From assembly GCA_030444405.1 (NCBI GenBank), contig JARFPM010000031.1, positions 1 through 36,775 of the forward strand: a stretch of DNA of 36,775 bases, written 5' to 3'. The DNA comes from Nitrospira sp. GTDB taxonomy: Bacteria > Nitrospirota > Nitrospiria > Nitrospirales > Nitrospiraceae. Positions 7,822 to 15,775 of the stretch are shown here, piece after piece. Numbering within the stretch: position 1 is the first letter of the stretch; each line of letters opens with the position of its first letter. The notes under the pieces are model-generated. The model was not told the DNA's origin. It did not search any database and was given only the letters and a program-made list of their open reading frames with translations. A program made the position numbers and the translations under genes.

Positions 7822-8615
7822 ATCCTGAAGGGCTCGAACGGCTCTTACAGCAGGTCCGTCAAGGACAGGTTACGGTGGAACAGGCACTTCAGCACCTGCG
7901 CTCACTGCCTTTTGAGGATCTGGGCTTCGCCTCGCTCGATCATCATCGGTCCTTACGACAAGGGTTCCCCGAGGTGGTCTTGTGTGAAGGGAAAACCACG
8001 GCACAGGTCATCGCCATCGCTCGGGCACTCATCAGGAAGCAGGGCCCGTTTCTTGCCACTCGTGTCGACCCATCGGTCGCGCGTGCCATTCGCCGTCTGA
8101 ATCGGCGAGCACAGTACTATCCCGATGCACGCATTGTGGCAATTCGCACCTCCAGGCAGAAACAACATGGGCATATACTCGTGGTCACAGCGGGAACTGC
8201 GGACGTGCCCGTGGCGGAAGAAGCTCGTGTGACCGCGGAAGTGATGGGAAGCCACGTCGAGCGGCTGTACGATGTCGGTGTCGCCGGCATCCATCGGCTG
8301 CTCGGAAAGAAAGATCGGCTATTTCATGCGCAGGTCGTGATCGTCGTCGCCGGTATGGACGGCGTCCTGCCGAGCGTGGTGGGAGGCTTGGTCCACTGCC
8401 CGGTCATTGCCGTGCCGACCAGCCGAGGCTATGGTGCGAGTTTTGGGGGAGTCGCTGCACTGCTGACGATGCTCAATTCCTGCGCAGCGGGTGTGGGAGT
8501 GATGAACATCGACAACGGATTTGGCGCAGCATGTCTTGCGCATCGGATCAATCTGTTGGGAGCCCAGTCATTGGTCAACAGTCATTCGTCATTGAAGAGA
8601 ACAGGTTCCAAGTGA
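7818..8615 (+). CDS. larB: nickel pincer cofactor biosynthesis protein LarB
   Basis: 265 aa from ATG 7818; GTG 7812 is also in frame, and AAAGGG precedes both. LarB carboxylates the pyridinium ring of nicotinic acid adenine dinucleotide at C5 and hydrolyses the anhydride, the first step toward the nickel-pincer nucleotide (NPN) cofactor. The AIR-carboxylase-like core is clear: VTAGTADVPVAEEA, GVAGIHRL and the long glycine-rich run starting TSRGYGASFGGVAALLTM and including NIDNGFGAA. The C-terminal residues (about the last 16) are encoded by the left arm of an inverted repeat and are probably not conserved. LarC follows 0.8 kb on; larE and larA are not in the window. Confidence 0.93.
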   Translation: MNPEGLERLLQQVRQGQVTVEQALQHLRSLPFEDLGFASLDHHRSLRQGFPEVVLCEGKTTAQVIAIARALIRKQGPFLATRVDPSVARAIRRLNRRAQYYPDARIVAIRTSRQKQHGHILVVTAGTADVPVAEEARVTAEVMGSHVERLYDVGVAGIHRLLGKKDRLFHAQVVIVVAGMDGVLPSVVGGLVHCPVIAVPTSRGYGASFGGVAALLTMLNSCAAGVGVMNIDNGFGAACLAHRINLLGAQSLVNSHSSLKRTGSK

Positions 8616-8639
8616 CCATTGACCAGTGACTATTGACTT
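8565..8639. repeat. heptad-phased inverted repeat at the larB 3' end (element 2)
   Basis: The left arm (8565-8594) reads as 7-nt units AGTCATT, GGTCAAC, AGTCATT, CGTCATT. The right arm (8613-8640) reads TGACCAT, TGACCAG, TGACTAT, TGACTTC. The GTCA cores of the left arm are complementary to the TGAC cores of the right arm, so the RNA can fold into a long imperfect hairpin with a loop of about 18 nt. The left arm is translated as the end of LarB, the right arm begins at the larB stop codon, and the element ends 2 bp before the stop of the convergent gene at 8642. Confidence 0.7.
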
Positions 8640-8641
8640 CT

Positions 8642-9223
8642 CTAACGCACTTCCAGCGTACCCCGCTTCGGCCAAGCGACCATCAGGGTGCGCAACCCCT
8701 TTTCTCCGTTTGCCAACAACTTTGTCCGCACCTCATACGAATAGGTGCCCACCCCTGCAAGTTGCTTGCGGTGATCCTGACCATCCCAGGCAAGTTCGAC
8801 GGATACCTTCGATCGTTCCATCTCCCCATCCACGGCTGAGAGGACTTGGATGGTCTGTCGATGAGTGAGAAATCGAAGCGATGTCTTCGAAGGAGAACTA
8901 ATGAGGGATGTTACTTCCAAGATCATGTCTCCATCCACTTCTTTCGGAAGCTGGACCGTCACGGAAAATTGAAGAGGGCCGTTGCCCAACGTAAATGGTG
9001 TCGGCGCAATGTTGAGGCCGACAATTTTGAGCTCAGGCTCGGGCCTGGAAACGCGGGGGCTCTTCACCTTTGAGAGCCCGTCTGCCGGGTAGAATGTACT
9101 TAGACCACCACAGAGGGTGAGAACCCCGAGCAGGAGCGTCGTACGATGTAAATTGTTTACAGTCTTCAACGAAAAACCGAACCTAGCTTCGTGAGTCAGG
9201 GCGCCGTGTTCGCCACGATGCAC
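8642..9223 (-). CDS. exported protein of unknown function
   Basis: Up to 193 aa. A hydrophobic stretch TTLLLGVLTLCGGLS (about residues 28-42) looks like a signal peptide, which suggests the true start is internal, near the TTG at residue 19 or another alternative codon. The mature part is beta-rich (LKIVGLNIAPTPFTLGNG, LQFSVTVQLP, YSYEVRTKLLANGEKG) and resembles an immunoglobulin-like or FlgD-type beta-sandwich, in which a GVGTYSYEV strand is common. I do not recognise a family. It lies inverted between larB and larC and is convergent with larB. Confidence 0.65.
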   Translation of the reverse strand: MHRGEHGALTHEARFGFSLKTVNNLHRTTLLLGVLTLCGGLSTFYPADGLSKVKSPRVSRPEPELKIVGLNIAPTPFTLGNGPLQFSVTVQLPKEVDGDMILEVTSLISSPSKTSLRFLTHRQTIQVLSAVDGEMERSKVSVELAWDGQDHRKQLAGVGTYSYEVRTKLLANGEKGLRTLMVAWPKRGTLEVR

Positions 9224-9373
9224 GGTCAGTTCAATTCAACGGCATTGTTCAGGGGATAGCATAGCAGCCCTGAGCTGTCAACGAAGCTTCGACAATGAAC
9301 CAAATGATTGCCGTTCTTGGCCGCCTTCGGTAAGATGACCGGTCATTTTACGTGTACCGGGGTGAGGAAGTCC

Positions 9374-10591
9374 GTGGGCCGGCATCTGCATTTCGATTGT
9401 TTTTCTGGAATTAGTGGAGACATGGTCCTGGGTGCACTAGTGAGCGCTGGGCTGTCGTGGACAGACTTAGTTAACGGCCTCAAACGCCTACCGCTCAGCG
9501 GTTATCAACTGCGGAAACGTGAAGTGCATCGTGGCGCGCTCCCGGCGACAAAGGTCGACGTGGTCGTTCAGCAGGGATTTCAACGTCCGCTGACCCTCTC
9601 TCGTATTCGAAAGATCCTTGCCGGCAGTACGCTGCCCGGCCCGGTCAAGGCACGTAGTCAATCGGTTTTTGATCGACTCGCTGAAGCAGAAGGCCTTGCC
9701 CATCGAGTCGATGTGAAGGATGTTCACTTTCACGAAGTCGGGGTTGTAGATTCGTTTATCGATGTCGTGGGAGGCGTACTGGGTTGCTATTTCTTGAACG
9801 CCACCCGAGTCACATCGTCCCCCATCAATGTAGGGGCCGGTTCCATTCAGACCTCACACGGGCTCCTACCGGTTCCAGGACCAGCTGTCGCGGAGCTGGC
9901 GAAGGGGATCCCGATTTACGCCGCCGGCCCACGCTGCGAGCTCGCAACTCCCACCGGTGTTGCGCTGCTTCGAACATTGGCGTCGGAATTCGGCCCTATG
10001 CCGGCCATGAAAAGTATGGCAGTAGGCTACGGAGCCGGCGACCGTAATCCAGACGGGTGGCCCAATGCCTTACGCGTATTTCTGGAGGAAGAGTCCACAC
10101 CGGAGGCGCGTCAGACCGAGCGGGTGATACAGATTGAGACGAATCTCGACGACCTCAGTCCACAGACCTACGAATACCTCATGGAACAGCTCTTTCAGGT
10201 CGGTGCGGTTGATGTCGCGCTGACTCCCGTCGTCATGAAGAAAAGTCGACCAGGAATCGTGGTGAGTTGTCTGGCCACTGAAGACCGGACGGATGCCGTG
10301 CTTGAAGTCCTCTTTCAGGAAACGACCACGCTTGGAGTACGTCTGCACGAGGTACGCCGGCGGGTCCTTCCGCGACGATTCGTCCCTGTCGCGACCCAAG
10401 ACGGAGTCGTTCGCATGAAAGTCGCCGAGGTCGGTGCCGGATGGGACAAAGCAGCCCCCGAATATGAGGACTGTAAGGCCATCGCAAAACGAACCGGTCG
10501 CCCCCTCAAGACGGTTATGGAGGAAGCGCTGCTGGCCTATCGACGAGGACTCCGGAAGAACAGAATGGGCAACGTGCGAGGCCGGGCGTGA
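9374..10591 (+). CDS. larC: nickel pincer cofactor biosynthesis protein LarC
   Basis: About 405 aa from GTG 9374, which has GAGG 6 nt upstream and places HLHFDCFSGISGDM at the N-terminus as in other LarC proteins. ATG 9335 and GTG 9362 are alternatives. LarC is a CTP-dependent cyclometallase that inserts nickel into the bis-thiocarboxylated pyridinium nucleotide. Conserved segments include DVHFHEVGVVDSFIDVVG, the GLLPVPGPAVAELAKG and ATPTGVALLRTLA motifs, and ETNLDDLSPQTYEYLMEQL. The full length contains both the LarC1 and LarC2 parts in one frame, with no ribosomal frameshift. The stop overlaps the next gene (GTGA), indicating translational coupling. Confidence 0.93.
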   Translation: MGRHLHFDCFSGISGDMVLGALVSAGLSWTDLVNGLKRLPLSGYQLRKREVHRGALPATKVDVVVQQGFQRPLTLSRIRKILAGSTLPGPVKARSQSVFDRLAEAEGLAHRVDVKDVHFHEVGVVDSFIDVVGGVLGCYFLNATRVTSSPINVGAGSIQTSHGLLPVPGPAVAELAKGIPIYAAGPRCELATPTGVALLRTLASEFGPMPAMKSMAVGYGAGDRNPDGWPNALRVFLEEESTPEARQTERVIQIETNLDDLSPQTYEYLMEQLFQVGAVDVALTPVVMKKSRPGIVVSCLATEDRTDAVLEVLFQETTTLGVRLHEVRRRVLPRRFVPVATQDGVVRMKVAEVGAGWDKAAPEYEDCKAIAKRTGRPLKTVMEEALLAYRRGLRKNRMGNVRGRA

Positions 10592-11592
10592 CCGTTCTGT
10601 ACTACGTTCTCCTCTTTGTCGTTTCCGTCGCGGTCACGCTCGGTGGTTGCGCACTCTTTACCAATGCCATTGAGTGGCTGGGCAAACGGCGAGGTATCTC
10701 CGAGGGTGCCGTAGGTAGCGTCTTTGCCGCAATCGGCACGACCCTGCCTGAAACATCAATCCCCATCATCGCGATTTTCTTCGGCGAAAGCCAGGACGAG
10801 GTTGAGGTCGGCTTGGGCGCCATCTTAGGCGCGCCTTTCATGCTCAGCACACTGGTGCTGCCCATATTGGCCGTTCTTCTGCTGCTCTATGCAAGGGCGG
10901 GCAAGCGGACTGCACGATTTCATCTGAACTATCGTGAAGTGCTGATAGACCTCACGTTTTTTATGTTCGGGTATTTTGTCGCCCTGGGTTGCGCTTTCTT
11001 ACCCGCTAGATTGATTCACCTCATTGCAGCCGGTGCATTGATTTGTTTGTATATCTATTACATGAAGCTCAAATTCACACCGGCCGGTGGGGAAGAAGAA
11101 GGCGGTGACCTGGAGCCGCTGATTTTCGACAAAACCGCAGCCACACCGTCGTACGCGATGATCGCATTTCAAGCCCTCTTGGGGTTAGGCGGATTGATAT
11201 TGGGCGCCCATTTGTTCGTCTTGGCTGCTGAATCGATGGCCGGCTTGTTCGACATGTCACCGTTGATTTTGGCATTGCTCATCGCACCGCTCGCCACCGA
11301 GCTGCCGGAGATGTCCAACAGTTTTCTCTGGCTCTATCGCAAAAAAGACCGGCTCGCCGTGGCCAATGTCACAGGAGCCATGGTTTTTCAAGGCACCTTC
11401 CCGGTGGCTCTGGGGCTGATTGGAACCGAATGGTCGATTGCACCATCGGCATTGACCACCATGATCTTGGCCGTGCAGGCCGTGGGAGTCTGCCTCCTGC
11501 AGATTCTGATCGGAGGCCAGTGGCGGCCGTGGCTGCTCGCCGCTGGAGCAGTGTTCTATATCGGCTATACCGTGCATCTCTATGTCAATTGA
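10588..11592 (+). CDS. sodium/calcium exchanger (CaCA) family cation antiporter
   Basis: 334 aa, about ten membrane segments. The two inverted alpha-repeats that form the ion site are visible: AAIGTTLPETSIPIIAIFFG near residue 47 and IAPLATELPEMSNSFLWLY near residue 232, each with the Pro-Glu pair that binds cations. The family exchanges Ca2+ or other cations for Na+ or H+. The GTG start overlaps the larC stop by 4 bp and the 3' end overlaps pdxA by 11 bp, so it is embedded in the operon. A link to nickel handling is possible from position only; Ca2+ is the family default. Confidence 0.88.
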   Translation: MTVLYYVLLFVVSVAVTLGGCALFTNAIEWLGKRRGISEGAVGSVFAAIGTTLPETSIPIIAIFFGESQDEVEVGLGAILGAPFMLSTLVLPILAVLLLLYARAGKRTARFHLNYREVLIDLTFFMFGYFVALGCAFLPARLIHLIAAGALICLYIYYMKLKFTPAGGEEEGGDLEPLIFDKTAATPSYAMIAFQALLGLGGLILGAHLFVLAAESMAGLFDMSPLILALLIAPLATELPEMSNSFLWLYRKKDRLAVANVTGAMVFQGTFPVALGLIGTEWSIAPSALTTMILAVQAVGVCLLQILIGGQWRPWLLAAGAVFYIGYTVHLYVN

Positions 11593-12664
11593 GTCGCGAT
11601 CACCTCGCAAGCATTCCTCATCCTCCAAACTCCCCTTGCTGGGTATCACGATGGGAGACCCGGCCGGCATCGGCCCGGAAGTGATCGGCAAGGCACTGTC
11701 TGGAGCTCACTTGCGCAATGTTTGCCGACCGATCGTCATCGGATCGCTTCCCGTATTGGAACGAACGATCAAGGCACTGAAGCTCGAACTGAGAGTCTTC
11801 CACATTGATGGCCATGAAACTACGATACCGCGCCGAGGAACGGTGGCCGTGCTGGACCCGTTGGAGATACCACTGGGAAGGTTTAAACCCGGTGCTGCAG
11901 CGGCAGAGACCGGTGCGGCTTCAGTCGCCTTTATCAAAAAGGCAGTCGAACTGGCTCAGATCGGCTGTATCGAGGGAATGGTGACGGCACCCATCAACAA
12001 AGAAGCCATCAATATGGCTGGCTGCCAGTACCCAGGCCATACCGAATTGTTGGCCGATCTCACTCAAGCGAACGAGTCAGGCATGATGATCGTGGGCGGG
12101 CCCTTACGGATCATGTTCGTTACGACACACGTCGCGATCAGAGATCTCTCGTTGCTGCTGACTCAAGCAAAGATCGAAAAAGCGATCCGCTTGGCTCATT
12201 TGGCGCTGACCACGCTGTTCGGAATCAACCGCCCCAGGATAGGAGTGGCTGCTCTCAATCCCCATGCCGGTGAGCATGGATTGTTCGGCGATGAGGAAGC
12301 CCGAGTGATTCTGCCCGCCGCCCGTGCTGCCCAGCAGAAAGGCATCCTGGCAAGTGATCCTCTGCCGGCGGACACCTTATTTGGAAAAGCCGCGAAAGGA
12401 TCATTTGACGGCATCGTCGCCCTATACCACGATCAGGGTCTTATTCCACTGAAGCTTGTCGCCTTCGGCATGTGCGTCAATCTCACCGTAGGCTTGCCGA
12501 TTATCCGCACCTCAGTGGATCATGGAACCGCTTTTGATATCGTCGGCAAGGGCGTCGCCGATCCCGGAAGTCTGATTGAGGCCGTCAAGCTGGCTGCCAG
12601 GATCGCTCGGAATAAAATGGCTGCACTTCCGACCAAGAAGGGACCGGCCAGACGTGTTGTCTGA
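11582..12664 (+). CDS. pdxA: 4-hydroxythreonine-4-phosphate dehydrogenase
   Basis: 360 aa. PdxA oxidises 4-phosphohydroxy-L-threonine in the DXP-dependent route to pyridoxal 5'-phosphate. Motifs: GITMGDPAGIGPEV (residues 21-34), VTAPINKEAIN, the metal ligand histidine in YPGHTELLADLT, NPHAGEHGLFGDEE, YHDQGLIPLK and GTAFDIVGKGVADPGSL. The first 16 residues (SRSPRKHSSSS) are a low-complexity extension, so the true start could be slightly downstream. It overlaps the antiporter gene by 11 bp and has a small gene and ksgA after it; pdxA-ksgA is a common pairing in bacteria. Confidence 0.95.
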   Translation: MSIESRSPRKHSSSSKLPLLGITMGDPAGIGPEVIGKALSGAHLRNVCRPIVIGSLPVLERTIKALKLELRVFHIDGHETTIPRRGTVAVLDPLEIPLGRFKPGAAAAETGAASVAFIKKAVELAQIGCIEGMVTAPINKEAINMAGCQYPGHTELLADLTQANESGMMIVGGPLRIMFVTTHVAIRDLSLLLTQAKIEKAIRLAHLALTTLFGINRPRIGVAALNPHAGEHGLFGDEEARVILPAARAAQQKGILASDPLPADTLFGKAAKGSFDGIVALYHDQGLIPLKLVAFGMCVNLTVGLPIIRTSVDHGTAFDIVGKGVADPGSLIEAVKLAARIARNKMAALPTKKGPARRVV

Positions 12665-12683
12665 TACCTCGAAAGGTCTTGCC

Positions 12684-12971
12684 ATGGTCCGGCAGCAAAT
12701 TGACGAATTGGAGAGTCTCGAGAAACAGACTCTTCAAGATCTGAACACTGTCGCCGGGACGGAACGAATCGCAAAATGGAAAGCCCGCACCGTAGCGCTT
12801 GTCACCAATACCCTGGGCCATCGTGAAGGACAAGCCTTCGCGAGCGTTCAGCCAGGGCCATCGTTTACTCACGACCTGGTGGAAGAATTTGCCGATCTTG
12901 TGGAGTGTTATCGCATACGACTGAGGGCATTGGCCGAGCAATTATCCCAGGCTCCCCCGACTGAGAGTTGA
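12684..12971 (+). CDS. small conserved-looking protein of unknown function between pdxA and ksgA
   Basis: 95 aa from ATG 12684, with AAAGG 7 nt upstream. The frame stays open further upstream inside pdxA, but the extended part is an overlap artefact. The protein is mostly helical and charged (VRQQIDELESLEKQTLQDL; HDLVEEFADLVECYRIRLRALAEQL), with a possible short coiled coil at the N-terminus. There are no motifs, no membrane segment and no recognised family. Its fixed spacing (19 bp after pdxA, 3 bp before ksgA) supports it being a real operon member. Confidence 0.65.
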   Translation: MVRQQIDELESLEKQTLQDLNTVAGTERIAKWKARTVALVTNTLGHREGQAFASVQPGPSFTHDLVEEFADLVECYRIRLRALAEQLSQAPPTES

Positions 12972-12974
12972 GGG

Positions 12975-13799
12975 GTGGACTCCTCCTCTCTCCCTCCTGT
13001 ACCAATCAAACGTCTTGGACAGAATTTTCTCATCGATCCCAACATTGTGCGCAAAATCGTCGCGTTGGCGGAACTAACCCCGACCGATACCGTTTTGGAA
13101 ATCGGCCCCGGGCGCGGCATCCTCACAGAAGCGCTTTGCCGTACCGCCGGCCACGTGACGGCAATCGAAGTCGATCCGCGGCTCCATGCTTATCTGACTG
13201 AACGACAGCCCCGGTTTTCGAACCTCACGCTGGTCCTCGCCGATGCGATGACCTACCCCATCGAGCACCTTCCGATCGGCGCCATCGTCGTCGCCAATCT
13301 TCCATATTATTTGTCCACCCCTCTCCTCTTCCGGCTTCTCGACCAGCGCGACCGTTTCCCCCGCATGGTCCTCATGCTCCAAAATGAGGTCGCCGATCGA
13401 TTGGTAGCAAAACCCGGCAGCTCAGACTATGGAATTCTTTCAGTCATGGCACAGTATGCGGCAGAGATCACGAAAGCGTTCCGCGTCTCCGCTCAGTGCT
13501 TCAGACCAAAACCGGACGTCGGCTCTGCTGTGGTCCTGCTGAAAACCAAACATCAGAGAGCACTGAACCAGGAGGAAGGGTCCACATTTGCCACACTCGT
13601 GAAAGCCGCCTTCGCGCACCGCCGCAAAACACTAATTAACTCCCTGAAAGATCAAGGATACAAGCAAGAACCGGTGGCAGCGGTATTGAATTCCCTCAAT
13701 CTCTCCCTCAGCACCCGAGCGGAAACCCTTTCCATCGAGCAGTTTATCGAACTGACTCGCCGCATATGGCGGACGGGCTTCACGAGCCTTCACCAATAG
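12975..13799 (+). CDS. ksgA: 16S rRNA (adenine(1518)-N6/adenine(1519)-N6)-dimethyltransferase
   Basis: 274 aa. KsgA/RsmA dimethylates two adenines in the 3' hairpin of 16S rRNA during small-subunit maturation. It shows KRLGQNFLIDPNIVRKIV at residues 12-29, the SAM-binding EIGPGRGILTEAL, the acidic IEVDPRL, the catalytic NLPY at 108-111 followed by YLSTPLL, and FRPKPDVGSAVV. The C-terminal helical domain (AFAHRRKTLINSL) is complete. Start GTG 12975 is preceded by TTGAGGGG. It is the last gene of the larC-to-ksgA run. Confidence 0.96.
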   Translation: MDSSSLPPVPIKRLGQNFLIDPNIVRKIVALAELTPTDTVLEIGPGRGILTEALCRTAGHVTAIEVDPRLHAYLTERQPRFSNLTLVLADAMTYPIEHLPIGAIVVANLPYYLSTPLLFRLLDQRDRFPRMVLMLQNEVADRLVAKPGSSDYGILSVMAQYAAEITKAFRVSAQCFRPKPDVGSAVVLLKTKHQRALNQEEGSTFATLVKAAFAHRRKTLINSLKDQGYKQEPVAAVLNSLNLSLSTRAETLSIEQFIELTRRIWRTGFTSLHQ

Positions 13800-13907
13800 C
13801 AATTACCGAGATGAAGCGAGTCGTCGGCAGGATCCGAATCGATCTGAGATCGTGCTACTGGTAAACCATTGATGATTGGAAAGCCGGCGCAGTGCGTGCT
13901 CGGGACG

Positions 13908-14540
13908 CTACGTGGGTCGCATGTGAATTTTGAAAATGACGCGGCGGCTCTTATCTCGGTCGAGGTGACCGGCATCATTGCGTAGCAGGTTCTGTTTTCC
14001 GCGCCCGTTGGCAGTGGCTTTCTGCAAAAAACACTCATAGGCCCAAGGAAGCTTCTCGCGGATCACTTCCAAGCTTTTGGCCAATACTGCAAATGAGCGG
14101 TCCTGACTGAGTCTCAGATTGCGGATATCGTCACCCAGATCGTCGGTGTACCCTTCTATGACAAAGGCTTCCACTTCCTGCTCTCCAGGTCCACAGGTCA
14201 TTGAGGCGTAGTGAGGCATGACCTCGGACAGGAAGGATTCTGCAGTAGGGAGCAACGTACTTTTCCCAAAATCAAAGTTGATCGCCGCATCCGGCACCGT
14301 GATCGTATGGACGCTTGGCCTTTTGGCTTCCCGTGGTGGATGATGTAGGTCAAGTCTCGGCGTCATGGCCATCGTTACGACAGGGCTCCTGGCTTGTTTG
14401 GCATTTCCATCTTCGACTCGAGCCACATAGGCCACAAGCAGTAGGATGAAGATGACGGCGAGCGAGGTCATTAGATCTGCAACACCGCTCGTCACCACGG
14501 TTGAGCTGTCAGGGGAGTCCTGTGCGATGATCGACTTCAT
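13908..14540 (-). CDS. MotB/ZorB-like OmpA-domain protein
   Basis: 210 aa. A short cytoplasmic start is followed by one membrane helix (about residues 20-41) with an aspartate at its beginning (VADLMTSLAVIF, D22), matching the proton-binding Asp of MotB and ZorB. After a linker comes an OmpA-like peptidoglycan-binding domain: AINFDFGKSTLLPTAESFL, then VIEGYTDDLGDDIRNLRLSQDRS. This arrangement is that of a stator B subunit anchored to the cell wall. Its start overlaps the stop of the A-subunit gene by 4 bp, so the two are translationally coupled. It is convergent with ksgA. No flagellar or Tol/Exb gene is near. Confidence 0.85.
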   Translation of the reverse strand: MKSIIAQDSPDSSTVVTSGVADLMTSLAVIFILLLVAYVARVEDGNAKQARSPVVTMAMTPRLDLHHPPREAKRPSVHTITVPDAAINFDFGKSTLLPTAESFLSEVMPHYASMTCGPGEQEVEAFVIEGYTDDLGDDIRNLRLSQDRSFAVLAKSLEVIREKLPWAYECFLQKATANGRGKQNLLRNDAGHLDRDKSRRVIFKIHMRPT

Positions 14541-15775
14541 CTCCTTCGTTCGCTCCGTGCCGTTTCATGTGAAACAAGTGGCTTTCCTGGATTGCTGTCA
14601 TTATCAGCCGGACGTACACGTTCTGTCGTCGCAGTGGCACTGCTCCTGAGTTCCTGAAACATCGCTTCGATCTCTGATTGAGACAGCTGCACTGGTGAGC
14701 ACTGTTCCTTAATCGATCGGTTGAGATCGTGAATCGCTTCCAGCAATGAATTTATCAAGGGTCTTAGCGCCCGCTGGACCTCGTGACCGATCTCCCCCGG
14801 CAAATCATCAAACTTCGTCGTTGAATGTTGTGAATGCAGAGCCGTGAGCGCCTGTGAGGCGGAGTTCAGAGCTGCGACGGTTGGTCCGAGGCGCTGCTGC
14901 ACGACCTCTACAAGCTGATGCGCTGTCTCGTTTTGGATGGGAGCCACTACGGCGCTTGAAGGTCCGTTCGTCGATGAGGAAACCTGGCCAAATTGGTCGG
15001 CGGCTTTCTGAGGAAACATCTCGTCCAGGAGGGAGATGCACTCCCGGTGTCGGTTGCCTAGGCGATGCCAAAGAGAATGTTCGAGGAGAGTGAACGCATT
15101 GGCGCACGCCAGACCGACAATAGATGTGACAAACTTTCCTGACAGCCCGTTGATAAGCCCTTGGATTCCATCGATATCCGACCCATTCGCATGGAGCTTG
15201 CTGAGGCCGATCAGAATGGCCAGGAAGGTGAGCATCAAACCCATACCCGTCATGAAGGCCGGAAGCTGCCTGTAGAAACGGACATTGAGATGGGCGGCAC
15301 AGATGGATTCAAAGGAGAAAAAATCACTTGCAGAGCGCTGACTGTGGACTGTCGGCTCAAGAAACCAGGCAGATTGCTCTACCGCAAGAGTCTTACGATA
15401 CGAAAGCCACTCTCTGGCAAAAACCTGCTCCGACCGTGCCGCACGATCCAATGCCTGCAGGTCGTCAAGGTCGCGTCGCGCTTCCGACGACTTATCAAGA
15501 CCCGCCCGCCTCTTCGCCAAAGCCGGGATGACAAGCCAGTCTTTGGAAACCCGCCGCCGTGCTAGGACCAGAGGTGCAACGGCAGACTGGAACCGCGAAA
15601 GCGTCCGTTGAATTCGTAACAAACTTCGGATGAGCACTGCACTATGCCACAGACAAAGAGTGAGGATCCCCGCAGCACCGATCCAGCTGAACAGAGGACT
15701 CTGAAGCCCGCCGACAACCGTCACGTCACGAGCGAGCAATTCCCAAAGCGCAGTGAACGAATCCATTTCATCCAT
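14537..15775 (-). CDS. ZorA-like (MotA/TolQ/ExbB superfamily) proton-channel protein
   Basis: 412 aa. Membrane helices: residues 29-49, 172-193 (LPAFMTGMGLMLTFLAILIG) and 213-235 (GKFVTSIVGLACANAFTLLE). A long cytoplasmic stretch separates the first two. This three-helix layout, with a loop before TM2 and conserved Thr/Ser in TM2 and TM3, is that of ZorA rather than MotA, which has four. The tail (240-412) is helical (VVQQRLGPTVAALNSASQAL; PLINSLLEAIHDLNRSIKEQ) but much shorter than the roughly 500-residue tail of E. coli ZorA. It forms a two-gene unit with the MotB/ZorB-like gene. Zorya C, D or E genes are absent next to it, so a defence role is only a hypothesis. A MotA- or ExbB-type energiser is the alternative. 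Confidence 0.75.
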   Translation of the reverse strand: MDEMDSFTALWELLARDVTVVGGLQSPLFSWIGAAGILTLCLWHSAVLIRSLLRIQRTLSRFQSAVAPLVLARRRVSKDWLVIPALAKRRAGLDKSSEARRDLDDLQALDRAARSEQVFAREWLSYRKTLAVEQSAWFLEPTVHSQRSASDFFSFESICAAHLNVRFYRQLPAFMTGMGLMLTFLAILIGLSKLHANGSDIDGIQGLINGLSGKFVTSIVGLACANAFTLLEHSLWHRLGNRHRECISLLDEMFPQKAADQFGQVSSSTNGPSSAVVAPIQNETAHQLVEVVQQRLGPTVAALNSASQALTALHSQHSTTKFDDLPGEIGHEVQRALRPLINSLLEAIHDLNRSIKEQCSPVQLSQSEIEAMFQELRSSATATTERVRPADNDSNPGKPLVSHETARSERRR

